From: Linum tenue
Taxonomy: Eukaryota; Streptophyta; Magnoliopsida; Malpighiales; Linaceae
DNA: 64,000 nt
Assembly: GCA_946122785.1 (NCBI GenBank)
Contig: CAMGYJ010000003.1
Location: forward strand, 6,484,032 to 6,548,031
Reading direction: 5' to 3'
The notes below the pieces were generated by a model. The model was given only the letters and a program-made list of their open reading frames with translations. It ran no database searches and had not been told where the DNA came from. Below are positions 33,855 through 44,299 of this stretch, in pieces; within the stretch, counting starts at the first letter, position 1, and each line of letters begins with the position of its first letter. The position numbers were made by a program, and so were the translations under genes.

Positions 33855-34200
33855 GTGCACGGCCAGGCCACCAACTTGCACGCCCGTGCGAAATTTTTTC
33901 CTGGCCGTGCAAGCTCTCGGTAAAAATCGCACGGCCAAAAGTGCATGTTGCACGGCCGTGTGATTCAGCCTGGCCTGGCCGTGTGGCCGACACGGGCAAA
34001 AATTGTCTCGCACGGCCGTGTGAAATTCCCCCCCTGGCCGTGCGAGCTCTCGGCAAATCCGCACGGCCAAATGTGCACATTGCACGGCCGTGCGGATTCC
34101 CTCGGCCAGGCCGTGTCGGCCAGCACGGGCAAAAGCACCCCCTGCACGGCCGTGCGTGCCTGCCCGTGCGGCCGAGGCACGGCCTATATATTCGGCCAGC
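33855..34200. repeat. Internal palindrome array of copy 2
   Basis: More than a dozen CACGGCC or GGCCGTG half and full sites in about 340 bp, such as CACGGCCGTGTGA and GCACGGCCGTGCG. It lies between the pol remnant and the second ORF, as in copy 1. Confidence 0.88.
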
Positions 34201-34997
34201 ACGGCCAGTCTGGTCAGAATTTCCAATTTCCTCGCCGGAATCCTCTGTCCTCGCCGGAAAACCGCGACAAAACCCCCCATTTTTCGATTTTTTCGGCCAC
34301 TTAGGGTCATTTTTTCACCAAATCAACAACAAACCCACCCTTTCTACACCCAAAGCGGCCTATCCCTCGATTTTGAGCGAGTTTGGACGATGTTTTTGTC
34401 GCCGGAGGCGATTTCCGGCGAGGCTTCCACGAGCACTTTCGGCCAGTTTTTCGGCGTTTCGTCGCTTCCATTGCCTTCCTCTCATCATCCTCTACACCTC
34501 TACTTGAGTCTCCAGGTTTGATTTTGCCCTTAACCCTGTTAATTGTGGAGAATTGAGTGTGTAGGGTGTATGTTTAGAGAACCTTATTGAATATTGTGAT
34601 TTTTGTGCAATTGATTGAGGGGAATGCATGGAATGTGGTTGAATTGTGTTGGGCAATGTCCCCCTTGCTTGTTTGAGCCCTTGTGTGCAAGAATTTGGCC
34701 AATTTCATGCTTAACTTAATAGTGCACACAAGGTGTTCGATGAAATGCCTGTCTTTCATGCCATGTTGTGGCCACCGGTTGGGGCCCTTAATGATGTAGT
34801 TTGAGGGTGTATTTGCTATGGATGTGAACTTTAAGTTGCCTATTTTCTCGTGAATATGCACCCCCACCCAGATTATGCTTGATTTATCGAGTTTTTGACC
34901 CCCGAACTATGGATGAAACCATGGTTAGGCTGTTTTCTGTTATTAAGTGTGGGGGTGTGCTTGACCTTTTCTTTGGCTCTTTTGGTTCCACTTTGGG
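34201..34997 (+). other. Non-coding spacer before second ORF (copy 2)
   Basis: No coding was recognised. It ends in a pyrimidine-rich run leading to TTCTTTTGCAG (AG at 35010-35011). Confidence 0.65.
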
Positions 34998-35000
34998 TTG

Positions 35001-35012
35001 TTCTTTTGCAGG
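35001..35012 (+). promoter_or_regulatory. Candidate splice acceptor before second ORF (copy 2)
   Basis: TTCTTTTGCAG|G follows a T-rich tract and lies four bases before ATG 35016-35018. Copy 1 has CTTTCTTGCAG|G four bases before its ATG. Confidence 0.5.
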
Positions 35013-35015
35013 GCA

Positions 35016-36407
35016 ATGGCGAAACCTGATCTCAAGCACCCGTTCATCCGGGATCTAAGGAGGGGCCCCACCGCAGACCGCTTCAAGGAGGTCCTGGAAA
35101 CCCCGTTTGGGTCACACCATTGCTGGTCCAAACGGGAGTTTCGGCGATTGCACTGCTACGGGCAACTCTCCGCCGCCGTCGCCAACACCGCATGGCGCCG
35201 TCTGCTCATCCTCTGCAAGAAGGTCTACTACGAGCCCGTGTGGGAGTTCTACACGACCTTCAAGCACAATTCCACGACCGATTGGCAGGACGGTACAGCC
35301 GTCCAATTCAGGCTGGGTGGTGTCCCCCGGTCCATGAACTACCACGAGCTGGCCGAGGCTCTTGACCTCGACCACGACGACCGTCGGCACTACATCACCG
35401 AGGTCAATGATCCGCCGGAGGTGGACTTCGGGAGGCTGTACACCCGCCTGGCTCGGCCAGGCCAGACGCATCCCTTCCGGGCCGGGAGGACGAAGGCATC
35501 TACCCTGCTGCTCGACAACCGCCTTCTCCACCACCTGCTGGCGAAGTCTTACACCCCTGCAGCAGACAGTGCCAGCGCCATCACGAAGAGGGCCCTGTAC
35601 TTCATCCATTCGATCCGCCAGCACAACCATCCTCTCCACCTGGGCTCGGTGGTGGCCAAGACCATCGAGAAGACTTCTACAGAACTGAAGAGCCTCCACT
35701 GCGGCCCCCTCATCACCCGCCTGGCCACCTACTTTGGCCTTTCACTGCAGGGGTGCACCGAGGAGGGGGACACCCTCATCTTTGGCAGGAAGACGATCGG
35801 CAAGATGCAGCTGTTGCGAGAGAGGAACGGTGTTCTTTGGGTCGATGGGTTCCCAGAACCTCAGATCCCCGCGGAGCCCGAGCCAGAGGACCAGCCAGAG
35901 GGCCAGGAGGAGGAGGCAGGTGAGGATATTCACCCAGAGGATGTGGATGCTGCTGTTGATGATCCACCACAGACTGACTTCCATGCCGGAGGTAGCAGCT
36001 CTGCTTTCCTGGGTCAGGATTACTTCTCTTCCCAGTTCGAGCAGCTGCGGATCCAGAACCAGCTGATCCTCGACCAGCAGCTGCAGTTCCATCAGTAGTA
36101 CGCGGCCGACCAGGCCGAGCTCCGGAACAGGATGGCTGCTTATGACGAGCGGCTGAGCATGATCCAGACTTAGCAGGGAGTGACTCTCGCCCACATCGAG
36201 CGGGAGAAGCGCCGTTCACGGCGCATGTAGGAGGTTCAGCAGCACCTGCTCCAGCTGCTCCCCGGCGAGCAGCCTGTCTGGAGGACTCCCTGGGATGACT
36301 CCCCACTTCCACATGCCCCAGCTGACGGTGATGATGGTGCTGCTGGCGCTGCTGATGATGACGCGTTCATGAACGACATCGACCTCGACGATCTTGGCGA
36401 CGAGTAG
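35016..36407 (+). pseudogene. Second ORF, ATHILA ORF-1-like, with three in-frame TAG codons
   Basis: It opens at ATG 35016 with AKPDLKHPFIRDLRRGP and reads to a TAG at 36096-36098. The same frame stays open to 36407 apart from TAG at 36171-36173 and 36228-36230. Blocks: FYTTFK, FRLGGVPRSMNYHELA, LGSVVAKTIEKT, GCTEEGDT, then acidic and Gln-rich C-terminal parts that look coiled-coil forming. At the first two TAGs copy 1 has CAG. There is no transmembrane segment, so an envelope role is not supported. The function of the family is unknown. Confidence 0.8.
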
Positions 36408-38260
36408 GCTGTACTCGTTGCCCGTCTCAGTGTGTTTTTCTTTTTCGTTTTAGACTTTTGTGTGTTTGCTCCATGTGTGCGGAGCTTGAACTTAGTGTCG
36501 TTTGTTTTTATTTTTGGTTTTCCTTTATGGTTTGTTTCTGATGTAGCCGTCTGGGCTAACACTTATACCTAACGCACAGTGTGCTAGTGTGTTTCTGGTG
36601 TTCGATTTGTGCAGCATTGTCCACTCTCCCGTTTGTTTCTCGTTGACTGGTCCACTTCCAGTCCCCCAGCAGTGTTTCAATCCGGTAACATCGTTCCCCT
36701 TATCTTTCCCTCTATTCCATTGAGGGCAATGTCGTGCTTAAGTGTGGGGGGGGGGGGGTGCTTTGTATCGGTTGGAATATATATTTGGGTGCTTGGAGCC
36801 TAGTCCGCTGTCCGAATCTTACGATTTGAGGGCTCCAAGTACTGCTGTTTGATCATATTGCCACTGTGTTTTGATGGATGAATTGATTGGTTTTCGGATT
36901 AATGCGTGACAACTTGTTTGCGACTAGGACAACCTATAATGAGGACTGAGATGTGCAGTAGAACGATGTAGGGGTTCAGTTTTTCAACTGTTTGCTTGCC
37001 AACTGTGACTTGGTTTGATCACTTATTCTTGACAGTCGTTTATGCATCTAGTTCAGGGTATCAGAATGTGAGATAGAGCATATAGGTAGCCATGTGAGAT
37101 TTGAGCCTGCTCGTTTCTTTCTTGTGCGATAGATCCCTCTTCCATGATGTGTAGCATTCACGTTGTCACTAGCTAAGATGATGGGGGCATAGGATTAGCC
37201 CACGACCAAAATTGACTGTCCTGATGTGTCATATCCCCTAGTCAGCCCCTTTGAGCCGTGTGTTATCCCTTCTTTTGGCCTATAACGAAAAAATCACTCT
37301 TGTTGCATCTTTTAGAAGGTTCCACAGAGTGGTTGTTACATATTCTCTGCTGTTTCTGCTAAAGTCTATGTGAGTGTTGGAGGTAGTGCTTAAAAGTTGG
37401 GCAGGTGTTTGAAATTTGTGCAGAAGTGGTGGCTCTCTTAAGAAATGAAAAGAAAAATGAAAGTAAAACAAAGAAAAATTGAAAGCAAAAGAGAGCCACT
37501 ACCAAAAATCTGAATAATGCCCAGTAAGTAGTGTTTCTTAGCAGTCTGGCTTGGAAATGCTGATGTTTATACCTCCTTCGCTCTTGTGCTCTTGAGATAT
37601 TGAGTAATACAGAATAGCAGAAAGAAAATACCGGTTTGTTTGACTGTGATTGTGTGTTTGGAAAATGTGGAACCTTGAGCTATGAATACTTCCACCACTT
37701 AAAAGGCCTTTTCCCCATGTCCAAGACCCTAGCCAGTCATTTGAACCTGTGTCTAAGACCTCCTGATTAGTTAGTGGTGACACCCCATATGTGAACTCTA
37801 ACATTTAGAGGCTGCCATCATGGTGAAGAGATGTTAGGGATTGAGAGAAATAGCATGCGCATCTTTCGCATCAAATTGTCCTGACCCCACTGGTCGAGAG
37901 TGAGTGATTCATTTTCATATTCTATATACTCTTGTACCCCGGTGAGGACCTAGATTGCTCGGTCTCTGTTCTGATGTCTTGAGTTGGATGCATGAGTTGA
38001 CTGTTTTGAGTGAGTGGTTGAGTCAATTCTAGGTTGGCTAGTGAACAGAAGGGAGACTCTTCCTTTACTCGATTTGCTGCACTCGAATGTCCTTTGTGGT
38101 GGTTGTCCAGGTTGCTATTAAAGTTGTTCATGTGTTGATGTTTGAAAACCAGTTTGATTCACGTGTTCTGTGCCTTTATGACTTGTCCCCAATGTTGGTT
38201 GACTGAAATATGTGAGCTTACCTAGTGTCTGACTTGGTTTGCTTGGGGACAAGCAAACGG
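36408..38260 (+). other. 3' non-coding region of copy 2
   Basis: No sense coding was recognised. It includes a run of about 13 G at 36750-36762 and a segment aligning with 8672-9690 and 2526-3308 of copy 1. The antisense 88-codon frame at 37538-37804 lies here. Confidence 0.7.
37538..37804 (-). other. Antisense ORF, counterpart of 2947-3219
   Basis: An 88-codon frame, antisense to copy 2, starting MLEFTYGVSPLTN and ending SISKPDC. See 2947-3219 for the comparison. A protein product is doubtful. Confidence 0.35.
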
Positions 38261-38277
38261 TTAAGTGTGGGGGAGTT
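38261..38277 (+). other. Polypurine tract of copy 2
   Basis: TTAAGTGTGGGGGAGTT abuts the 3' LTR and matches copy 1. Confidence 0.85.
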
Positions 38278-39697
38278 TGATAGACCGTCATTTACACATG
38301 TTTTACCCCCATTCTTACACCGTTTGAGGTGTTGATTCTCGTGTTTTAGGCCGATTTCACGCTAGGTTGTGCTTGTTTGTGATATCTCAGGTCCTAGTAC
38401 ATGAATGAAGGCTTGGGAGCGAGTCTGGGGTCGATTGGACGAATATCGGACGAATGGCGAGGTTTCAAGGAAGCTGCACGGGCAGGCCAGGGAATCACAC
38501 GGCCGTGCAAGTGAGCAAGATGGTCGTGTGCTTTGTGCTGAGGCCACGCACGGGCAGACCGCGGCTTTACACGGCCGTGCCATTGAGCACCCTGGCCGTG
38601 TGATTTCTGCTGAGGCCGAGCACGGGCAGACTGGAATTCTCACACGGCCGTGCAACCCTGGCCGTGTGAGATGACTGAAGGTCGACTAATTGATGCGCCG
38701 CGTTTCGACTCGCACGGGCAAAGTGGTGAGCCACACGGCCGTGTGGCCTGGCCGTGCGAGTCGGGAAATTCTGGTTTTAGAGCCTATTCCGAGCCTAAAG
38801 TGGGGGAATCGTATTTTCAGAGCAAAAACAGAGCCCTAGAGAGAGAAAGTACGAAGAACACATCCTAGAAGCTATCTTAGAGCTGGGTTTCATCGAATCG
38901 AGCTTGGAGATCGTCATAGGAGTGGAAATCATCGTCCCGGAGCAGATTTTCCTCATCGTTATGAGTATGACTAATCCGATTACTGTTTTCTCTTCTCTCT
39001 ATATGGGGTAGAACCCTTCTCTCACTTGGGTATGAAGAACCCTAGTTCCTGATGTTAGGGATTTGATTGTAATGACTTGGGATGATATTACTGTTTGATT
39101 TTAATCGAATGATGCATGTTTATTGAATTGATTGGAGTCTGATAAGCTTTTCTAGATTTCTGCTGCAACCTGAGATAGATAGAATCTGATTAGGTTGTTA
39201 GAGCCTCTTCATTCGATAGTAGGAGATTGGCTATACGAGAGTTAGTCAGTTTACTGCTTTGTACTGGAATTCAATTCCAGTAGTGGAGTTCTGTGTTCAT
39301 AGCCTCAGCTTTCTATCCCGGTGAAGACTAGTCGTCTGCCGGGTAGCTAGATTGAGAGGGCTTGGTCAGCTTAAGAGATTCCAAGCTACTGTTGGAACTT
39401 CCGCAGTCTAATCAACAGTGAATCAATCCAGGGTAATTACAATTGAACCTAACTAAGGGGCTAGGGGGACTCAATCCCGAGTGACTCTTTCCTGACTTTG
39501 AAAACCGAACAGTTTACTGCTTTCTTACTGCTTTTGCTTTTAAACAACAATCACTCGAATTAGTTTGCTAGATAATAGAGGCTCACGGAGTAAGCAGTAG
39601 ATCTAGACCCCGGGTTGATAATATAACTTGCCTGTTACTGCATTCCCGGACTGCGATTACACTTGGTCGCAGTTTGGTGTTGTGCTTTAGCGTGTCA
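38278..39697 (+). repeat. 3' LTR of Athila-like copy 2
   Basis: 1420 bp, TGATAG to GTGTCA, followed by ATGGT. The palindrome array lies at about 38478-38760. Confidence 0.95.
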
Positions 39698-39702
39698 ATG
39701 GT

Positions 39703-41772
39703 CATCATCTTGATTATGCCCGTCTTCGAGTTTTTGGATGTCTGTGTTTTGTTTTGCTTCCTAAACGTGAACGAACCAAATTAACTTCCAAAACTGTTCG
39801 ATGTGTCTTTCTAGGGTATAGCAGTGTTCATAAAGGGTATCTTTGCTTCGATCCTTTAGGACAGCGTATGAGGGTTGCTACTTCTGTAGTTTTCTTTGAA
39901 CATCAAATGTTCTATGACTCCAAATCTCTGTCTGATGTTGATTTCCTTGGTTCCCATCATTCTTTGCCCATCTTTGCCGAATTTGATGATGATGAGACTC
40001 TCCTGTCCAATGATCTAGCTACTCCACCTTCCCCTCATGATCTGTCTTCCTCCACATCCGACGCATCCAGTTCAGCATCATCATCTCCTTCCACAAGTAG
40101 CAATGCCGAGTTATCTCCTGGGACATCATCACCGCCTAATAATTCCCCTTCGCCACCCATACAGGTTTCACTTAGGCGATCCACCAGGTCCACAAAAGGA
40201 ATTCCTCCTTCAAGCTTGGGGGACTACGTGACATATGGTGTAGATACTCTAATTGTCCCTACCACTTTTAAGCAAGCACATGGAAATCCAATTTGGGATC
40301 GAGCCATGCAGGAAGAATTTGGGGCTTTGGAGGCAAATCGCACTTGGACGGTGGTTGATAGACCAAATCCTTGTCCTCCTACCATTGGCAGTCGTTGAGT
40401 TTATGCCATTAAAGTTCGTCATGATGGATCGGTAGAGCGCAATAGAGCCAGGTTAGTCGCTCTTGGCTATACTCAGGAGCACGGGGTGGATTATAATGAG
40501 ACATTTGCTCCTGTTGCCAAGATGTCTACCGTTCGTACATTACTTGCTGTTGCTGCGCTATACGACTGGCCTTTATATCAGCTTGATGTGAAGAATGCTT
40601 TTCTTCATGGAGATTTAGAAGAAGTAATCTATATGGAACGTCCTCCAGGTTACACTGTTGGTAGAGAGGATCAAGTATGTTTGCTGCACCGGTCACTCTA
40701 TGGACTTAAACAGGCACCTAGGGCCTGGTTTGATAAATTTCAAGCTACTATCATCCAGCTTGGTTTCATTCAGAGTCTCAATGATCCATCACTTTTCACC
40801 AAAGTCACTTATGCTGGTATTGTGGCTCTTCTTCTTTATGTCGATGATATGGTTATTACTGGTACTGATCTGCAGGGGATTACACAGCTCAAGGCTGGGT
40901 TGAAACAAGCCTTCAGCATCAAGGATCTTGGGAACCTCTCATACTTTCTCGGCCTTGAGGTCAACAGGACTGATCAAGGGATTCTGCTTAGTCAAAGGAA
41001 GTACATATCTGATCTCCTTGGTGATCACAATTTTGCTGACTGTAACCCTGTGAAAACTCCTATGGAAGTTAATCTCAAATTGCAGAAAGATTCGGGTGAA
41101 CGTCTGAAGGATGGCTCTCAATATCGCAGCATCGTTGGTAGTCTTATCTATCTTTCAGCAACACGTCTGGACATTTCTTATGCAGTTCAGGCAGTGAGTC
41201 AGTTTATGACGGAGCCATGTGTTGATCATCTTGCTGCTGTCCACCGTATCTTGCGCTATCTAAAAGGAACCCAGGATGTTGGCATTCTATTTCCTTCTCA
41301 AGGCACGGCTAAGATTACTGCTTTTTCAGATTCTGATTTTGCAGGTTGCATTGATACTAGGCGATCCACTTCTGGCTGGTGTGTGCAGTTTGGTGGTGCC
41401 TATATCTCCTGGCGATGCAAGAAGCAGGATAAAGTTTCTAAATCTTCCACTGAAGCTGAATACCGAGCTATGTCCGAAGTAGGATCGGAAATGGTATGGC
41501 TTCGACGTCTTCTGTCAGACTTTGGAGTTACTTGTCCTACTCCTATGGAGTTGTCTGTGGACAACACCAGTGCTATTCGTATCGCAGTGAATCCCGTTCT
41601 GCATGATCGTACAAAGCACATTGAAATACACGTGCATTATATTCGGGATCTTGTTCGTGATGGTACTATCAGTCTTCACCATCTTCCTACTGAAGAGCAA
41701 GTTGCAGATCTTTTCACCAAAGCTTTTGCTACTAGCCGGCATTGGTACTTGGGTCACAAATTGATGCTGTGA
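39703..41772 (+). pseudogene. Copia integrase C-terminus, RT and RNase H of composite element
   Basis: It continues the 29331 frame: LRVFGCLCFVLLP and RCVFLGYSSVHKGY, a Ser/Pro-rich linker, then RT with NRARLVALGYTQEHGVDY, YQLDVKNAFLHGDL, SLYGLKQAPRAW and the catalytic LLYVDDMVITG, then RNase H with FSDSDFAGC, SSTEAEYRAM, SVDNTSAIR and ADLFTKA. The only in-frame stop is a TGA at 40396-40398, where a tryptophan codon is normal in the family. Apart from that and the gag frameshift, this copia pol is well preserved. Confidence 0.93.
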
Positions 41773-41783
41773 GATCGGCATCA

Positions 41784-41795
41784 ATTTGAGGAGGA
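41784..41795 (+). other. Polypurine tract of copia part
   Basis: ATTTGAGGAGGA directly precedes TGTTAAGCG, the start of the 337 bp LTR. Confidence 0.8.
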
Positions 41796-42132
41796 TGTTA
41801 AGCGATGGTTATGGTGGGCTACGATGTATGTGAGCTGTAGGTAATTTGTGTAGTTAATGAGCGTGTGGGGCCCATGTGTAATTAAGCCCATACATAATAT
41901 CCATGCTAGCCCATGCACTAGGTTAGACGTATGAAAGTGAAGCTAACCTAGGGGTTCGAGGGATATATAGTATGAGAGGAGTTTGGCCGTTGTTTGTAAC
42001 ACACATTCTGAACATCTCAGTAAGATAGTAGCCTGAAGAGCGTTCAAAGCTCTTCCAGGGATACCACGTAAACTCCGGTGTCTGTGTTTATTTTCATTTC
42101 TGATCATCGTCAATCTGTTTCGGTATTAGTCA
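41796..42132 (+). repeat. Copia 3' LTR inside composite element
   Basis: 337 bp with TG...CA ends, a TATATAG box near 41965, and a hairpin GAAGAGC...GCTCTTC at about 42034-42055. No left partner exists before gag. Confidence 0.75.
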
Positions 42133-42278
42133 ATATGGTATCAGAGCCTTCTGTGACCGTGAGGTCTTCTGTTCGATTCCCGGTGACCCCATCCGTTTCT
42201 GTTAAGCACACGGTGTCCGGACCTGTGCATGTCCAAACTCCAAGCCTATCTGAATGGCTTGAGTTTGAAGGGGGTATT
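42133..42278 (+). other. TRIM-type interior with second primer site
   Basis: TGGTATCAGAGCC at 42136-42148, then GTTCGATTCCC, and a purine tract GTTTGAAGGGGG at 42263-42274 next to the right terminal repeat. There is no coding. This is the layout of TRIM interiors. Confidence 0.65.
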
Positions 42279-42351
42279 AGCAAACATTATATGATCCACG
42301 ATTGAACTTCTCCCAACAGCTCGAGTTATTGGGATCAACTGGTTCTTGACA
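42279..42351 (+). repeat. 73 bp right terminal repeat of composite element
   Basis: AGCAAACATTATATG to GGTTCTTGACA, three differences from the left copy, followed by GTTAT. Confidence 0.75.
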
Positions 42352-42379
42352 GTTATGTAGATCATATATATATATATAT

Positions 42380-42772
42380 ATGGTGCCTTCTCACCCGGGG
42401 TACCGCATACATTGAGTATGAAAATGCTATCTAGACCTCGGATTAGCAGGATTTTTGGGCATGATACTATACCCTAACCCTTTATGAGTGAACCCTAGGT
42501 TCTAATTATCTAAATCATAAACTATAAACCCTAAGATGGTGCATTGATTTTTTTACCTATATTTGGACGAATCATAACCGTTGATTATTGTTTCTAACTA
42601 AATTGATCTTGGGGTATTAGATTTAGTGAATTAAGACCTAGATTTTGATCTTGAAGGGTTAGAGTATAGTATCATGTCCGAAAGATCAGTCAATTCAAGT
42701 TCTGGATAGCGTTTTCTTACTTAAGGTATGCGGTACCCCGGATTTCACCCGGGGTACAGTAGAATTCGCCAT
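42380..42772. mobile_element. Foldback MITE 1 in (TA)n
   Basis: ATGGTGCCTTCTCACCCGGG on the left and CCCCGGATTTCACCCGGGG then GAATTCGCCAT on the right form inverted arms of about 110 bp. The arms include the box GGGCATGATACTATACCC and its inverse. Flanked by (TA)n at 42364-42381 and 42771-42794. No ORF. Confidence 0.75.
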
Positions 42773-42792
42773 ATATATATATATATATATAT

Positions 42793-43191
42793 ATGGCAAA
42801 GGCTAGCGTACGCCCGGACGTACCCTAGCCTACCGTACGCCTGTTGAGTTTTGCTATTTAGACAATGAATTAACCGGAGTTTGGGGCATGATACTATACC
42901 CAACCCCTAATGGGTGAACCCCAGTCCGCAATTCACTAACCCAAAGCATAATATTCATTTAATCTTGAAATGAAAATCAATGGTTCCGATTCGTCGAAAT
43001 TATTGTTGATTTTCATTTTAAGATTAAACGAATTTCATGATTTGGGTTAGAAAACTAGGGACTGGGGTTTATCCATTAGTGGTTAGGGTATAGTATCATG
43101 CCCAAAACTCTGGTTAATTGATGATCTAAATAGCAAAACTCAAACGGGCGTACGGTAGTCTAACGTACGTTCGGGCGTACGCTAGCCTAAA

Positions 43192-43195
<4 letters not shown>
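42793..43195. mobile_element. Foldback MITE 2 in (TA)n
   Basis: About 403 bp whose two halves are inverted repeats over nearly 200 bp (GGCTAGCGTACGCCCGGACG on the left, its inverse on the right). It shares the GGGCATGATACTATACCC box with MITE 1. Flanked by TA runs. Confidence 0.8.

Positions 43196-43255
<60 letters not shown>
43194..43255. repeat. (TA)n microsatellite
   Basis: About 30 TA units at the right edge of MITE 2. Confidence 0.95.
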
Positions 43256-43257
<2 letters not shown>

Positions 43258-43766
43258 TAAATCAACGGGTTCCAATAAATCGAATTGTTGGGAGAGACTC
43301 ATGTATGACGTACGCCCACTTGACCACTTCATAACAATATATGTGAATCAACTAATGCACTCAAATCATTTTGACTGTTGAATGAAATAAAAAAAATTCA
43401 GGTGCCTCGTGTATTTACTAGTATCCTGTGTATATTTATTATCAACATCAATAATTAATTCCAACGGTTCGTAAATGTGTCCCATCGTTTCTTTAGGGAT
43501 AACTCGTATTACTTTATGTGAGGGCCTTTACAGAATTGTGATAACCTATTTGGGTGCTCAAGCAGCACGCGATAATCTTGAGCAAGCAAATGATTAATTT
43601 GACAAAAATCGGAAATGAGCTTTAACCAACATATAGCTCATCAGCATTGTGTGTTGATTTTCCAAACACATAGAGTGGGGGAAGTTACGGTACATTACAA
43701 GTATTTGGGATTGTCAACATTGATTGCTCGTTCAAAATCGGAAGCTTTTTGCACAAGTTAGAGTAG
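43256..43766. other. Unannotated spacer
   Basis: A+T-rich, no coding seen. A short piece at 43262-43300 (CCAATAAATCGAATTGTTGGG) resembles the TRIM-like repeat at 24265 and the inverse of 27020. Confidence 0.5.
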
Positions 43767-44096
43767 CCTCTTTGAGGGCTAAGATCAGGTGACTAAGCCA
43801 ATCTCAACCCTCCAATCTCATTAAAATCTAATGGTTATAATTAATTCAGTTTAATGAAAGGCAATATAGTAATTGAATAATCCAATTTTAATTTTCAATT
43901 ATAAAGTGAATAAAAAAATCGCTGGCTTCCCTTCCGCCAGCCATGGAAATTGACGTTCCGCCGCCGCCATGGAAATTTCCGGCTCCCTCCCGTACTTCAG
44001 TTAAGAGAGAGAGACGTTTCCGTCCTGGCAATTGCCATTTTTCTGGGAACAATTGCAATTTCCCTTTCTAGGAACAATTGCAATTCCCCACTTCCA

Positions 44097-44225
<129 letters not shown>

Positions 44226-44299
44226 TTTTGGTCGTAAAATTTTCTGGTCGGACAATTTTTCCGGCGACCATCGTGGATGGCGACCATGTTTATCATTTT

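Larger units (their letters stand above)
29332..39697 (+). mobile_element. Athila-like Ty3/gypsy element copy 2, internally deleted
   Basis: LTRs of 1421 and 1420 bp have TG...CA ends and target duplication ATGGT at 29327-29331 and 39698-39702. The tRNA-Asp primer site, gag, protease, a short integrase-tail-like segment, the internal palindrome array and the second ORF are present. RT, RNase H and the integrase core are missing between about 33315 and 33480, compared with 12310-15230 in copy 1. It is therefore non-autonomous. About 28 LTR differences were counted by eye (roughly 2%), so it is younger than copy 1. Confidence 0.93.
26996..42351 (+). mobile_element. Composite: TRIM-like element carrying a copia gag-pol and LTR
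   Basis: Near-identical 73 bp repeats (three differences) lie at 26996-27068 and 42279-42351, flanked by GTTAT at 26991-26995 and 42352-42356. Inside, a primer site is followed directly by copia gag-pol, a purine tract, a 337 bp copia LTR, a second primer site, a short TRIM-type interior and another purine tract. There is no left copy of the 337 bp LTR. A 10.4 kb Athila-like element interrupts the copia integrase. It reads as a TRIM with a copia circle joined in at the primer site, but this is inference. Confidence 0.7.

Noticed and set aside
33804..34521. Overlapping ORFs of 110-230 codons on both strands
   Set aside because: They lie in the GC-rich palindrome array, where stop codons are rare by composition; no conserved motif.
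35016..36407. Interpretation of the second ORF as an envelope gene
   Set aside because: No signal peptide, transmembrane segment or fusion motif is visible; only the map position resembles env-like genes.
42136..42200. tRNA-like words (TGGTATCAGAGCC, GTTCGATTCCC)
   Set aside because: No cloverleaf can be formed; the position after an LTR shows it is a primer-binding site and TRIM interior.
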